In this document: piece by piece, positions 20,110 through 30,400 of the stretch | How the letters are laid out: every line of letters begins with the position of its first letter | Numbering within the stretch: the stretch's first letter is position 1 | From: Tritrichomonas musculus | Lineage: Eukaryota > Parabasalia > Tritrichomonadida > Tritrichomonadidae | Assembly (NCBI GenBank): GCA_039105265.1 | Contig: JAPFFF010000072.1 | Span: 124,001-188,000 of the forward strand | Direction: 5' to 3' | Length of the DNA: 64,000 nucleotides | Notes under the pieces: generated by a model | Told to the model about the DNA's origin: nothing | Seen by the model: only the letters and a program-made list of their open reading frames with translations | The model's database searches: none | Position numbers and translations under genes: made by a program

Positions 20110-20925
20110 ATGAACAGCGAAGAAGAAGCCAGATTATTCGAACTCGACTTCCACACTCGTAAAGAGATTACTATAAACGATATTAGTTCGTATTCGATAA
20201 CGATTCCGTTAAAGCATGTACAGCGCAAGAACGTTAAACCAGAAACGATGTTGTATAATCTCACGAAAACGATTAACTGGAACAATATATCCGATATAGA
20301 TTTCACAGAGAGATCTACTAACAACCATAAACTTAATCCATTAAGTGATAGATTCTGCGACAACGTTATCTTCTGTTACATGGTTCCAATAGATCCGCAT
20401 AACAAGAACAAGAACGATTATCTATCGAAGTACCTCGCAGAACACACATCTAAGATTAAACGAATATTACAGTCCCATGATATTAACGTTAACAAACGAT
20501 ATATTAAACCAACGTATAGTAGCAAAGAAGGTGAATACTATAAACAGTACATTAAAGTTGCATTACCAGCGATTCCAGTTAACGATGTATTCGCTTTAAT
20601 TACTAGCGAAGAAGCTATTAAATCCTTTAACAATGAAGGTATCTACATTAACGATATCGACTTTACACAAGACTTCGCTGGTGTTATTAACAAAGAAGAG
20701 GTGATCCAGTATCTGATAGACAATAACGACTATGTTATGGAAGGTTCCAATAACGATGGAGACTATGTAATTATGGACAACGACAAACTAGTTGGTAAGA
20801 ACTGTCTTACCTTCATCCATAACACAGAACACGGTAAAGTTTTCTTATTTTTAACTTTTATTTATCTTTTTTATTATAAATATTTTCATATTAATTTTCC
20901 TTATTATCATTCTCTCCTTTTTTGA
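20110..20925 (+). pseudogene. Possible replication-initiator-like protein, looks incomplete
   Basis: The ORF from ATG 20110 has a charged, folded-looking sequence with SYSITIPLKHVQRKNV, SSKEGEYYKQYIKVALPAIP and INDIDFTQDFAG. The last phrase resembles the D-x-D-F strand of rolling-circle and plasmid replication initiators, and the hairpin and direct repeats upstream fit that idea. The coding character fades at about 20838, after which the reading is AT-rich and probably not part of the original protein. I treat it as an old, incomplete copy. Assignment to replication proteins is weak; unknown trichomonad repeat families are an alternative. Confidence 0.35.
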
Positions 20926-21436
20926 ATGCTTTTTTTTTGAATATAATTGCGATAATTTTGTTTGCTGCCATATATTATAAACAAAGATTTATTTAATTTT
21001 ATGATCAATCCATCTAAATGTTACCTCTAGTTCTGACTATTTTTCTGGATTTCGTTAAAATTTTTCTCATATTGGCACAAGCTTTATTTTTTCACAATAT
21101 CAAGTACAAATTTGACCTCAGCAACTGAATGAAACAAACACGGCAGTATATTTTAATTGTTTTTCTTATTCCGAAACTTTTTCACTCACTCCAAAACTTT
21201 CAATATTATATAACCTCTAAAAGTCAAGCTTTGGCATCAATAATAACTTAAACCAAATAAATTTCCAGGTTTCCGATAAATTTTCCTCATATATATCGAA
21301 TATATTTCGCATTTTTAATTTCACTCTTATGATTCGTAGTTTATTAATAAATTAAAGAATATAGAAATTAAAGAAGAAAAGATTAGGAAGAAGAAAGAAA
21401 AATATACAATGGTTATAGTTATATATTGATGATACA
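20926..21436. other. AT-rich spacer
   Basis: No gene, repeat or RNA recognised in this stretch. Confidence 0.5.
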
Positions 21437-21782
21437 AGACCTCTGGACATCAAACGACCGTTTAATTTTTTATTTTTCACTTTTTGATTGAAAAATTTTG
21501 ATATTTTTAAATAATAATTATATTATAATAATCTACAAATGAATGCAGATTAGAAAATAGTAAAATTATAAACAAATATGAGGAAAATAAAAAATATGCT
21601 TTTTCGAAACGATCAAAATTCACCTTTATAAACGCAATGAAGGTCAAAATAAATCAACATTTTATCAAAATCTAGCGCCAGAATCTTTATAATAATTTGA
21701 TATTTTAATACATGCATGAATCTTGATCTATGTTTAGAATATCAAGATTTTTTAACAGAGATTGCGTCATGCCCAGAGGTCT
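21437..21782. mobile_element. 346-bp hAT-type MITE, copy 1
   Basis: Ends are inverted: AGACCTCTGGACAT on the left and AGACCTCTGGGCAT read inward from the right. Flanked by exact 8-bp copies of ATGATACA at 21429-21436 and 21783-21790. The interior is noncoding and AT-rich. A second copy of the same length lies at 37487-37832 with four substitutions between them. Confidence 0.95.
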
Positions 21783-22653
21783 ATGATACATTGTTTTATT
21801 TTAAATTAATTCAATTTTCAATACATTTGAATTTTTCTAATAAAGATTATTCAATTATTTTCTATTTACTATTTAATTTTCAATTGTCCAAAAAATAGAC
21901 CTGAGAAAAATAAAATAAACTTATCAATTTTTAAAATAATATATTGAATTCCCCTCAATTAAATTGTGAGGTCTAGTTTTTGGAAGGTAGTTTAAAATAA
22001 TTTTATGATAACAATTATATTTATTTGTTATAGATAAAACTCAATTCTTATTTATTTTTGCTTTTATAAAAAAAAATGCATTTTCATATAAAATTACCCT
22101 TTAAATAATAACCCTTTGGGTAAGGAAAATAGATTTAAGGGACCACTATCAAATTCTGTGTTAAAAATTCTATGAGTTATCACAAAATTAATTGACTTAA
22201 AAAAAATTATTTCTTGAGTATTTTTGCAATATTTTGGTATATATAAATTATATAAATTATATAAATTATATAAATTATATAAATTATATATCATTTATTT
22301 CTATTCTTCTTTTAAGCCTATTCCCTTTTTTCAATAAAAATTTAAAAGTTAAAAGGATTCAAAAATCTTTTCAATTTCAAAAAATAATATGTACGTTTAC
22401 ATTGAAAAAGTAAAAACTTTAATTCCATTTATTAAAAAATTGAGCTATCAATATCAGACAAAATCCATATATATTTTTTATTAAAATGCGGAGAAAAAGA
22501 TGATCAGAAAATGTCATCAATATCATCAGCCAATTTTCCATTCAAAATATCATCAATTCACATGAATGTGAATAATGATAATTTTCAATTCAAGTAAATA
22601 TATGATATATTCATGAAATATATAGTATACCTTATTAATATCGGAGAGAGAAA
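21783..22653. other. AT-rich spacer with a 9-bp microsatellite
   Basis: No gene recognised. Contains the ATATAAATT array at 22241-22290. Confidence 0.5.
22241..22290 (+). repeat. Nine-bp microsatellite (ATATAAATT)n
   Basis: About 5.5 perfect copies of ATATAAATT. Confidence 0.9.
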
Positions 22654-23150
22654 ATGATTAGATTAGTGAAATATTGCCCTTTTAAATTGAGAGAAATCCG
22701 TTATAAAAAAAATATTCCACTACTCTTTCTTGATGAGTTTTTATGTCCGAAACTTTGTGATTTCGGTTTATCTAAAAAGATCCAAGAAGAGAAGGTAAAA
22801 TCAGGATTCAAAGGAACATCTGCTTATGTAGCACCAGAAACATGGAAATATAATGATTATCAAAAAGCTGGAGATGTTTATACATTTTCATTAATTGCAT
22901 ATGATCCAGGATTCATCACAGATACAGTTGATGAAATTGAATATCTTGAATATGATCCAAATTTTTCACAAAAGATATTCAAAAAGAACTTTCTCTTGAA
23001 GGAAAAACATTCCAAAAAACTGACATAAACATACAAAAGAAAGAGAATTAACAAAAAATATATTCTGTGATATTGAAAACGATAAAAACAATGATGGTGA
23101 GAATGAAGCCTTAGTTCGTATTGAAGAAATAGAAAGTTTGATATGCTGAT
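22654..23150 (+). pseudogene. Protein-kinase C-lobe fragment
   Basis: The plus strand encodes CDFGLSKKIQ, KGTSAYVAPETW and KAGDVYTFSLIAY, the DFG, APE and DxYSFG regions of the tyrosine-kinase-like type of kinase that trichomonads fuse to LRRs. The N-lobe and HRD loop are missing; instead there is a short unrelated start. After a stop near 23026 a further coding-like run continues in another frame (ELTKNIFCDIEND, ALVRIEEIESLIC). This is a decayed relative of the kinase domain at 58.5 kb. Confidence 0.65.
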
Positions 23151-23195
23151 TCATTAATTTGAATAATTACAAGAGAAAACGAATGATTTTCAAAA

Positions 23196-23444
23196 GTGAT
23201 TTTTCAAAAAATTTACAGAGTCATTGAAAAAGGAAGTGGAGAAGTATACTCAGCTGAAATATCAAATCTAGAAATAAATAAGTTTTCAAAGAATGAATTC
23301 ATTAACTTGACCCGAGAAGTGAATATTCTTTCAAAACTAAATCATCCAGCAATCATCAAATTCATCGGATATAGTCCTTTGCAAAAGCAGATTGTCTGCC
23401 TTTTGCAAGACAAATGTGAAATGTATGAAAAGGTAGACTCTTGA
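23196..23444 (+). pseudogene. Protein-kinase N-lobe fragment
   Basis: The open stretch reads YRVIEKGSGEVYSAEISNLE, with GxGxxG worn to KGSGEVY and the VAIK lysine absent, then LTREVNILSKLNHPAIIKFI, a clear alpha-C to beta-4 region. It stops before the hinge. It lies after, not before, the C-lobe fragment, so the two come from different copies or a rearrangement. No flanking continuation. Confidence 0.6.
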
Positions 23445-23734
23445 AAAGAATGTCAAATGTCATTAAAATATGTTAAAAATAAGTGTTTGTGTTTAGAGAA
23501 AAGTCTTTCTATTAAAAACAAATCCATTTGCAAAATGACATCAGCCTCGTCCAAATAATATTTGTTTTGATAATCATGCAAAACAATTTGTCAAAGCTTT
23601 TTCAAAGTCTTTCCAAAAGTTCACGTATTTGCATGATAAAATAATTATATCTTAAGATAATTTTACTTTTATTTTTATATAAAGTTATCATTAAATCAAA
23701 TTCCATTGGAATTACTAAATCATTTATTATTTAC
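23445..23734. other. Spacer downstream of the protease gene
   Basis: AT-rich, with short GC-richer scraps (TCAAAGCTTTTTCAAAG). Nothing recognised. Confidence 0.4.
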
Positions 23735-24697
23735 CTAGTAAATTGAATAGCACGCAGCGTCAGCAATATTACAAGTATCAGAACCACGTAAGAATCTAAC
23801 GTATCCTTCTTCACCCCACGATAATCCCCAAGAATTTCTTACGATCCAGTAATCCTTTCCAGATTCTTTATCCACTCCGTATCCAATTACACCAACTGCG
23901 TGATTGTAAAGTCCTTTTGTACACTTAGGATCATCGTAAATGCCTTGATCGTAGAGCATGAAAGAAGCTTGAGACGCGTCAATTGCGACAGACAGAGCAC
24001 CAACTGTTGCAATGTGTATCTTCATGTTTTCTTCGTCACTTGGGATGAATTGAACATCGCTAATTGAAGAGTAGTGTGGCATTGAATCAAATTGACATAG
24101 TTGTTGATATGGGCGATATTGGTAGTCAGACAATAAGCAAAATTGTCCTTTTTGGTTTTGTATTACGTATAAAAGTCCTTTGTCTGCCCAGCCACCATTA
24201 CAGCCATAACATTCAATATTTGCGCAATCGATGAGATTAGATTCTGAAAGTGAAAGAAGTTTTCCCGTATGGATGGCATCGGTCGTTTCATGTGCTTGAA
24301 TGGCTGAAAATGCCCAGCAGCCGCCGCATAAGAATTGATCTCTCACTAGGTTAACATAGCCTTTGTCTCTGTAGTCAAAATTGTCTGGTACTTCGGTGGG
24401 TTCGTGTTTGGGAGAGACCTTACGCCCTTTAAGAGTGAATGGAGTAACGATTCCATAGAGCATGTTGATTTCTGCAGGAGTGTAGCATGCAAATTTGTTG
24501 AGAGTTAACTTGAACGATTTAGAATTGCTATTGAATTGATTCACATAGTTTTTGGTGGCTAAAAAAATACCAAAGCGAAGATGATATTCATCACCAGTAT
24601 AAATGTTGCTGGTGCTTCTCATCCATGATAAAAATGATTTTTCATCTGCAGCTGTTGTATAAAGTCTAGAAAATGCAAGCGAAGCAAAAAAAAACAT
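23735..24697 (-). CDS. Papain-like cysteine protease (clan CA, C1), 320 aa
   Basis: A cathepsin-L-like proenzyme. A hydrophobic N-terminus (MFFFASLAF) can serve as a short signal peptide; a ~95-residue inhibitory propeptide with the ERFNIN-like run YHLRFGIFLATKNYVNQFN follows. The mature enzyme begins near NFDYRDKGYV. Catalytic set: oxyanion Q121 in RDQ, nucleophile C127 in CGGCWAFS, H266 in YNHAVGVIGYG and N288 in VRNSWG. The usual CGSCW is CGGCW here, a mild change. GCNGG before the third cysteine is kept. Length equals the known trichomonad cysteine proteases, which work in lysosomes or are secreted to degrade host proteins. The start is the ATG giving the signal peptide. A partial MITE lies 54 bp upstream. 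Confidence 0.93.
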   Translation of the reverse strand: MFFFASLAFSRLYTTAADEKSFLSWMRSTSNIYTGDEYHLRFGIFLATKNYVNQFNSNSKSFKLTLNKFACYTPAEINMLYGIVTPFTLKGRKVSPKHEPTEVPDNFDYRDKGYVNLVRDQFLCGGCWAFSAIQAHETTDAIHTGKLLSLSESNLIDCANIECYGCNGGWADKGLLYVIQNQKGQFCLLSDYQYRPYQQLCQFDSMPHYSSISDVQFIPSDEENMKIHIATVGALSVAIDASQASFMLYDQGIYDDPKCTKGLYNHAVGVIGYGVDKESGKDYWIVRNSWGLSWGEEGYVRFLRGSDTCNIADAACYSIY

Positions 24698-25055
24698 TTT
24701 ATGATTATTGTTTTAAAATTGAATATAATTAATTTTTTGATAGTTTATTTGGTCTTTAAAATTCAATTTTTTTCAATGTTTCTCAGAAAAAAAAATATTC
24801 AATTTATCCCAAGCTGACCTAAAAGATTTATAAATTTTGACCTTATCGTTTTCAAAAAGTTTGTCCAAAGCTTTTTGAATCCGACTTAATATACAGTAAG
24901 TTGAAATTCTATATAGTCTTCTCAATTAACCTTAGACTTTTTTGAGTACTCTCAGAAATTCTCTCAAAACATAAATAAAAATATATGAAAAATTTTTATA
25001 AATAACGACCAAAAATTATCGTTTTTTATCGTATGATTATTTTTTGAACTTTTTC
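24698..25055. other. Upstream region of the protease gene
   Basis: Holds the partial MITE copy at 24751-24888 and, on the minus strand, ATTCAATTTTAAAAC 16 bases before the protease ATG, one of several such motifs near starts here. Otherwise AT-rich. Confidence 0.4.
24751..24888 (-). mobile_element. Partial MITE copy related to 50282-50439
   Basis: About 135 bp is roughly 85% like the inverse of the element at 50282-50439, sharing TTTCTCAGAAAAAAA, GACCTAAAAGATTTATAA, TTTTCAAAAAGTTTGTCC and the end TTGAATCCGACTT. The other terminal repeat is missing. It is immediately upstream of the protease at 24697. Confidence 0.75.
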
Positions 25056-26442
25056 AGAAGGGTAGACAGTATTCCGTTAACAATTTTAAAAACAAAAAAA
25101 TCGTCAATATTAATTTATTCATCTATTTATTTTAACGAAAAAAATATAAACTATTTTTTAAGATATAAATTCGATTATATGCAGAAATAATTTATAAAGT
25201 AATGAGATATTTTAATTCTTATTTTTCATAATTGAAAGCTTTACATCATTTTCCTTCAAATTTGAAATGCTTATTCTTCCAAAATGTATCATAGGAATGC
25301 AGTTTTGCAGAGTTAATACCAAAGTGTTTTTACTATAGAAGGTGGTGTAAAATTTTCGCGAAGTTTTTAACGGTGGGTTTTTCGCAATGAAGATTGATTA
25401 TTTTTTTCACAATTAACAACCAAATATACGAAAAATCATACAAATTAATAGATTTATTTACAGAATTGTACGATAATTTATTCATTATTTCATAATAATT
25501 GCATTCAAATTTATAATTATCTTCAAATTGAGTCATCTATAGCAAATGTAAGAAATTATTTACTCATTTTAATATGATTTTCTTTTTTTATAAAACATAT
25601 AACTTAATAGAAGACACAATTCTTTTTTTTAACTGATTGGTCTTGTATCTAAATTAATGAGGGTTAATTTATATTATTTTTTATGCCATGTCGAATTACT
25701 CTATTTCTAATTATTATTAGTTTATTTTCTGTTGGCATTAAGCTTAATGTATTTCATATCAGAATTTAATCTGAAAAAAAAAAATAACAATTTAGTGTTT
25801 TAATAAGAAATTAAAAGAAAATTAGCTTTAAATATTTCTAATTTTTCAATTCTTATTTATAATTTTCATATATTGTATTATGATCAATTATGCAATTTGC
25901 TAAAATAAATCATTCAGAGTCACTTTTTTGGTAAATCTTCATGATTAAAAATGATTTTCTATATCAAATGTGTTAGTTATCAAAATTATTTTTTATTTTA
26001 AATTATTGAATGAAAGAAATTAAAAGAAAAATGGTGACTTCCATCACATTACTCTTTTTCTTCAATGTCTTTGATGATGCTTCGAACTCTATCCTCTTCA
26101 TTGTCTTGTTCATCATCAGAATCTTCGGGTTGTATATTTGTACTAGCTTTTACTTTACTTTCTTCAACTTCAATTATTAAAGTTGATGGAGTTTGAGAAC
26201 GCCTAATCATCTTACTGAATTGAACATTAAAAAAAATATTCACAATTTTACTGAAAGGTCAATATTTTTATGACGACGATCAATAAATAATAGAATTAAT
26301 TATTATTATTAAAATATATATATCTTAATTTTTACCGTTAAAATTTATATAAAAGAATATATTTATAATTATTATGAAATATATTTTATTATAGCAAAGT
26401 TATAGAAAATACCTTTGATAGGAAAAGACTGTCTACCCTTCT
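25056..26442. mobile_element. 1387-bp hAT-like element, 15-bp TIRs, 8-bp target duplication
   Basis: AGAAGGGTAGACAGT (25056-25070) is repeated exactly in inverse orientation at 26428-26442. Both ends are flanked by ACTTTTTC (25048-25055 and 26443-26450), an exact 8-bp duplication. The interior is AT-rich without recognisable transposase; the only coding-like part is a small acidic ORF on the minus strand at 26049-26210. It is therefore a non-autonomous element, or one that picked up a host gene piece. Confidence 0.93.
26049..26210 (-). CDS. Small acidic ORF inside the hAT-like element, 53 aa
   Basis: From ATG 26210 the product reads MIRRSQTPSTLIIEVEESK, then a serine/aspartate/glutamate run (PEDSDDEQDNEEDRVRSI) and ends KDIEEKE. 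It is the only stretch in the element with non-AT-driven codons. No domain recognised. It may be a captured gene fragment or the end of a worn transposase; expression is unknown. Confidence 0.3.
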   Translation of the reverse strand: MIRRSQTPSTLIIEVEESKVKASTNIQPEDSDDEQDNEEDRVRSIIKDIEEKE

Positions 26443-26578
26443 ACTTTTTCCTATAATTATTGTCAACATTATCAATTATTGAAAGATTTTCTGAAGGTAC
26501 TCAATAGAGTCTGTGATTTTATTATGATTTCAATAATTATAGGAAAAAAATATTTTAATTGATAATCAAACTCAACAA

Positions 26579-26755
26579 ATGAATTCCATGCAAACAATTT
26601 TAACAAAACAAATAGAATCTCAAAATGAGCAAGTGGCTCAATTCATTAGACAAATAGCAAATATGGAAAAAAATCTTCCTGTAGTAAAAGAAATAAGAAC
26701 TGAAACAATCAGAGAAAAAGTATTTGTCAAATCTGCTAAAATATTAAAAGGTTAA
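26579..26755 (+). CDS. Small coiled-coil ORF, 58 aa
   Basis: Starts MNSMQTILTKQIESQNEQV, continues in heptads (FIRQIANMEKNLP) and ends FVKSAKILKG. The open frame begins 15 codons upstream after a TAG, so the ATG is a guess. Too short to identify; codon pattern is protein-like. It lies just outside the hAT-like element. Confidence 0.3.
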   Translation: MNSMQTILTKQIESQNEQVAQFIRQIANMEKNLPVVKEIRTETIREKVFVKSAKILKG

Positions 26756-27426
26756 TAAATTAAATCTTACAATCTTCTGTCTTTTTTTTTTTTCCTGATG
26801 TATGATGCAAGGTCATTATTGACCTTGACTTCCGGATCAATAAGTATTGAAGGCGATAAGTATTTCCAGAGTAGTTGCACAAAATTCACAAAAAGTTTTT
26901 TTTTCCTATAAATTAACATTCTTACACTAAAATGTAATTTTTTTTTCTTTTTTGAACAAATCCAACATACACCAAAAAATATTGCCAATAACAAAATTTT
27001 TTAAGAAGTAGTAAAGTTAAGTGATGTTAACGTCTTTTTTAGAAAACCCACTTTTCCTCATTATCAATAAATAAAGTTTTCAAAAATAGATTGCCAGAAT
27101 AATAATAATCTCTTATTGATACTTTTATAGAACAATATACAACAAATTGAAAATGCAAACGTCATCAAAGACTATTGGAGTATCATCGAAAATTGCTTCC
27201 GAAAAAATGCATAAAAGGTATTTAAATTATATACAATGAATTATGAAGAATAAAAATAAGAGAAAAAGTATTTAAATTATATATTATTTAATTTTAATGT
27301 GTTCAAACAAGAAAAACAAAAATTGTTATTTTTCATAGTTTGATAAGATATCTTATCATCAAAAATAAGAAAAGCAAGATGAATAAAAAAAAAAAAAAAA
27401 ATTAAAAATGGAGTGAAAAAAAAAAA
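26756..27426. other. Spacer with an inverse dispersed-repeat copy
   Basis: Holds the third GGTCA repeat copy near its left end. Otherwise AT-rich; nothing else recognised. Confidence 0.45.
26790..26826 (-). repeat. Dispersed GGTCA(A/T)TATTGACC repeat, copy 3 (inverse)
   Basis: On the minus strand AAGGTCAATAATGACCTTGC is followed by ATCATACATCAGGAAAAA, matching copies 1 and 2 in reverse orientation for about 40 bp. Confidence 0.6.
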
Positions 27427-30400
27427 TTATAATAATTGTTGTGAAGAAGCTGATTCAAGAGGAATGATTGAATTTGGCATACTTGGTGATACTAAATAAG
27501 CAATTGTTTTACCTTTTCCTTTTAAGAAAACTTCTCCACGTTCTTCTATTGAGAAATCGAGGTCACAAATCAAGTCATAAGTAGATTTAGGTATTTGAAT
27601 TTTACCAGGAATATCTGTTGTTTGTAATCTAGCAGCAACATTAATTGGATCACCAATTATATCAAAGACAGGTTTATCAGTTCCCAAAACGCCAGCCAAA
27701 ATAGGACCACCGCTATTAATTCCAATTCTTAATTGCAAATTAGCATTTAATTTGATATTAACAGTATCAAGTTCATTTAAGCATTCGAGACCGAATTTTA
27801 GAATTTGTTCAGCATGATCTTTAGGAGTAACCTTATCATCTGCAAACAATCCGGTTGCTGCCATATAAATGTCACCAATTAACTTGATTTTGGTCAGTAA
27901 TTCATAATTCTTAGCACATGTATCAAAAGCAGCAAATAAAGTGGATAAACTTCCCATAATTTGCTGTGGTGACAAGCTTGATGCATATTCGCTGAATCTT
28001 ACAACATCAGTGAAAATAACAGATGCTGAAGGAACTGTGAATGATATATCTTTTTCTCCACTGTTGAGACGTGTAACAATATTACGTGGAAGAATTTGGA
28101 AAAGAAGATTTTCACTCTGAGCTTTTGCTTTTTCTGCTTCTCTTTGTTGTTCCATTAATTGGGTTTCATCGCAAATAATGAAAACAAAAGATTCAACATT
28201 TCCTACAGAATTAATAACTCCATTGCTGTTATCATTTATATGGCCACTACTTGTCATTCCTAAGATTGTAACTCCGCATGGCATTTCAAGATTATTGTCA
28301 GTCAAGCAAGTAAAATGATCTTCAAAAACGAGTGCTGATTGGCCATTCTTCATCAGTTCAAGTTGATTAGTTATTCGTTCAGCATCGTCAAAAGTGTTTT
28401 CTTTATTCTCTTCATTTTCTTGAGTTTCATTGCTGTTTCTATTTAAACTGGCAAAAATTACAGATATGTTTTGACCAAGCATTTGATCCGGTGTGTAACC
28501 GAGAATGTTTGTGACTGCTGGATTTATTATTTCAACAACACCGGATCCATTTGTGCAAATAATTGCATCAAGTGACATATAAATGACACTTTGTGAGGTT
28601 GACATTTCATTCTCTCCTTTCTTTTCTTTTTTATTTAAGATGAAATTAAGAAGCTTTTTATTCGTTAAAAATACAGCTGGTGGCAAACGTTGTGTTAACA
28701 TCATTCCAATGCTATAAGTATTATTAGAATTATTATAAAAGAACAAGAGTATCATGAAGATGAATATGTTCAATACAATTCCAACACATAGAATGATTAA
28801 TGCTTTTTGCTGAAGTTCTGTACTTCGTTCAAGATGAGCGTCATTAAAACGACTCGTTGAATAAATAAGAGAATCTAAAAGATGACGATTTAATAGATGA
28901 ATTGTATGGGCAATTTTTTCATCAATGCCATCGTTATGCGTTTCAATATCATCAATAATTGATGTAATTAATGAAACAAGAATACTTACTCCTTGAGAGG
29001 TTGAAACGCATCTATAACTATCATGCATATTTGTATTATTGTTTACAACATCGCAAACTGGTTGATAATTAATTTGATCAATTATATTATCAAATCCTTT
29101 GCATGGTGGCGATTGTACAGTTCCTTGTAATAAATCTTCATTTGATTTTTCAAGTAAATCCAGTGAATATCTACAATATGCAATCATTTTGGGTCTCGTA
29201 ATTAGAACTCTTGTCGAATTAGAAATATTAAATGAAGCAGTATCATTTAATATAACTGCTATTAACATGTAATTCAAGGATTCAACAGCAGAAGCCAATC
29301 TGATTGCTGAACAAAGATGCCAACGGCCTAATCTTTTAATATTTTCATTAAGAACATCCGTTTCAGAAAGCATGAAATAGATTAAAAGAGAATTTACAAT
29401 GCAAAATATTATCATTAATACTAATGGAATAATAAATCTATTACTTTTTGGCTTCTTATCAGATGAAGTTTGACTTTGTTCATAAGTTGTATCTTTTCTA
29501 ATTGGTTTCTTAGCTTCTTCTTTATATTTAGGATTGACATCGAACAATATTTTGATCAACTTTTTAATATCATTTAAAAACAATTTCATATAAATTGAAA
29601 CTGGTACCAAATATACAATTGCTGGAATTATTGTGAAAACAATAGAAAACATATCAATGATTCTATTTTCTCTTTCCGATAAGACAAGTTCATAGCCAAG
29701 TAATGACATAAATATGTTCATTGTACTTGTTTCAACAGCCTGTTGATTTGCAATAATTTCACATATTTCGTCTGAATTGAACCAATTTCCATCTTCTACT
29801 TTTTTGCCTGCTGTTCTATCAAGCATGAGATACAAATACGGCTGCAGTGCTTTAAGAGACATGTTGAATTTCCCACTTGGAACACCTTCATAACACGTGT
29901 AAAAAGGAACAATATTAAGCATCATGTCTGCAGTAAGAGCATAAGCATTTCCTCCCATTGATGATAACTCGGCCAAGCCTGCAATAAACACATTGAATAA
30001 TTCCCTTGAAATCATTGAATTAAGATGAATCATTGAGAATGATAATTGATCATCTATGAAGAAGACATCTTTCGTATTCGATCCCAATTCATTATCTTTA
30101 GCATCAAGACTATTAAAGAAATCAATTGTTTTAAAACGATTGGAATCATAAGAGAACTTGAGCGTAGTTCCTAAAATAGATAAGTCAATATAATATCGAA
30201 TATTAGAAACAACATTCAAATAAACTAATGAAAAAGTTCTGTTTTGAATATAACTATTCAAATATAAAAATAAGCCAATAAGTAAGCCAATTCCAATGAT
30301 CGTAACTATGAAACTATTGAAAAGCATCAACCGTGATGCATAGCTCTTTTTATGCTCTAAAGATCGATGCAATTCAATTCTTAATGGAGCTTCCTTAAAA

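Larger units (their letters stand above)
19490..20840 (+). mobile_element. Foreign-looking island with hairpins, direct repeats and a Rep-like ORF
   Basis: Composition shifts from A/T runs to balanced sequence rich in AACGA and TAACGA words. In order: short CGTAATCGCCCG tandem repeats (19497-19526), a GGTCAATATTGACC repeat copy, a 19-bp inverted repeat (19614-19705), a 42-base hairpin (19715-19756), two 28-bp direct repeats (19952-20007) and an ORF from 20110. The family is not certain; the layout resembles a small replicon with origin-like structures before its initiator gene. It looks incomplete. Boundaries are set by composition only, with no target duplication found. Confidence 0.45.

Noticed and set aside
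21716-21898. Open frame spanning the right end of MITE copy 1
   Set aside because: It begins inside the MITE, lacks support, and the same start exists in the other copy with a different continuation.
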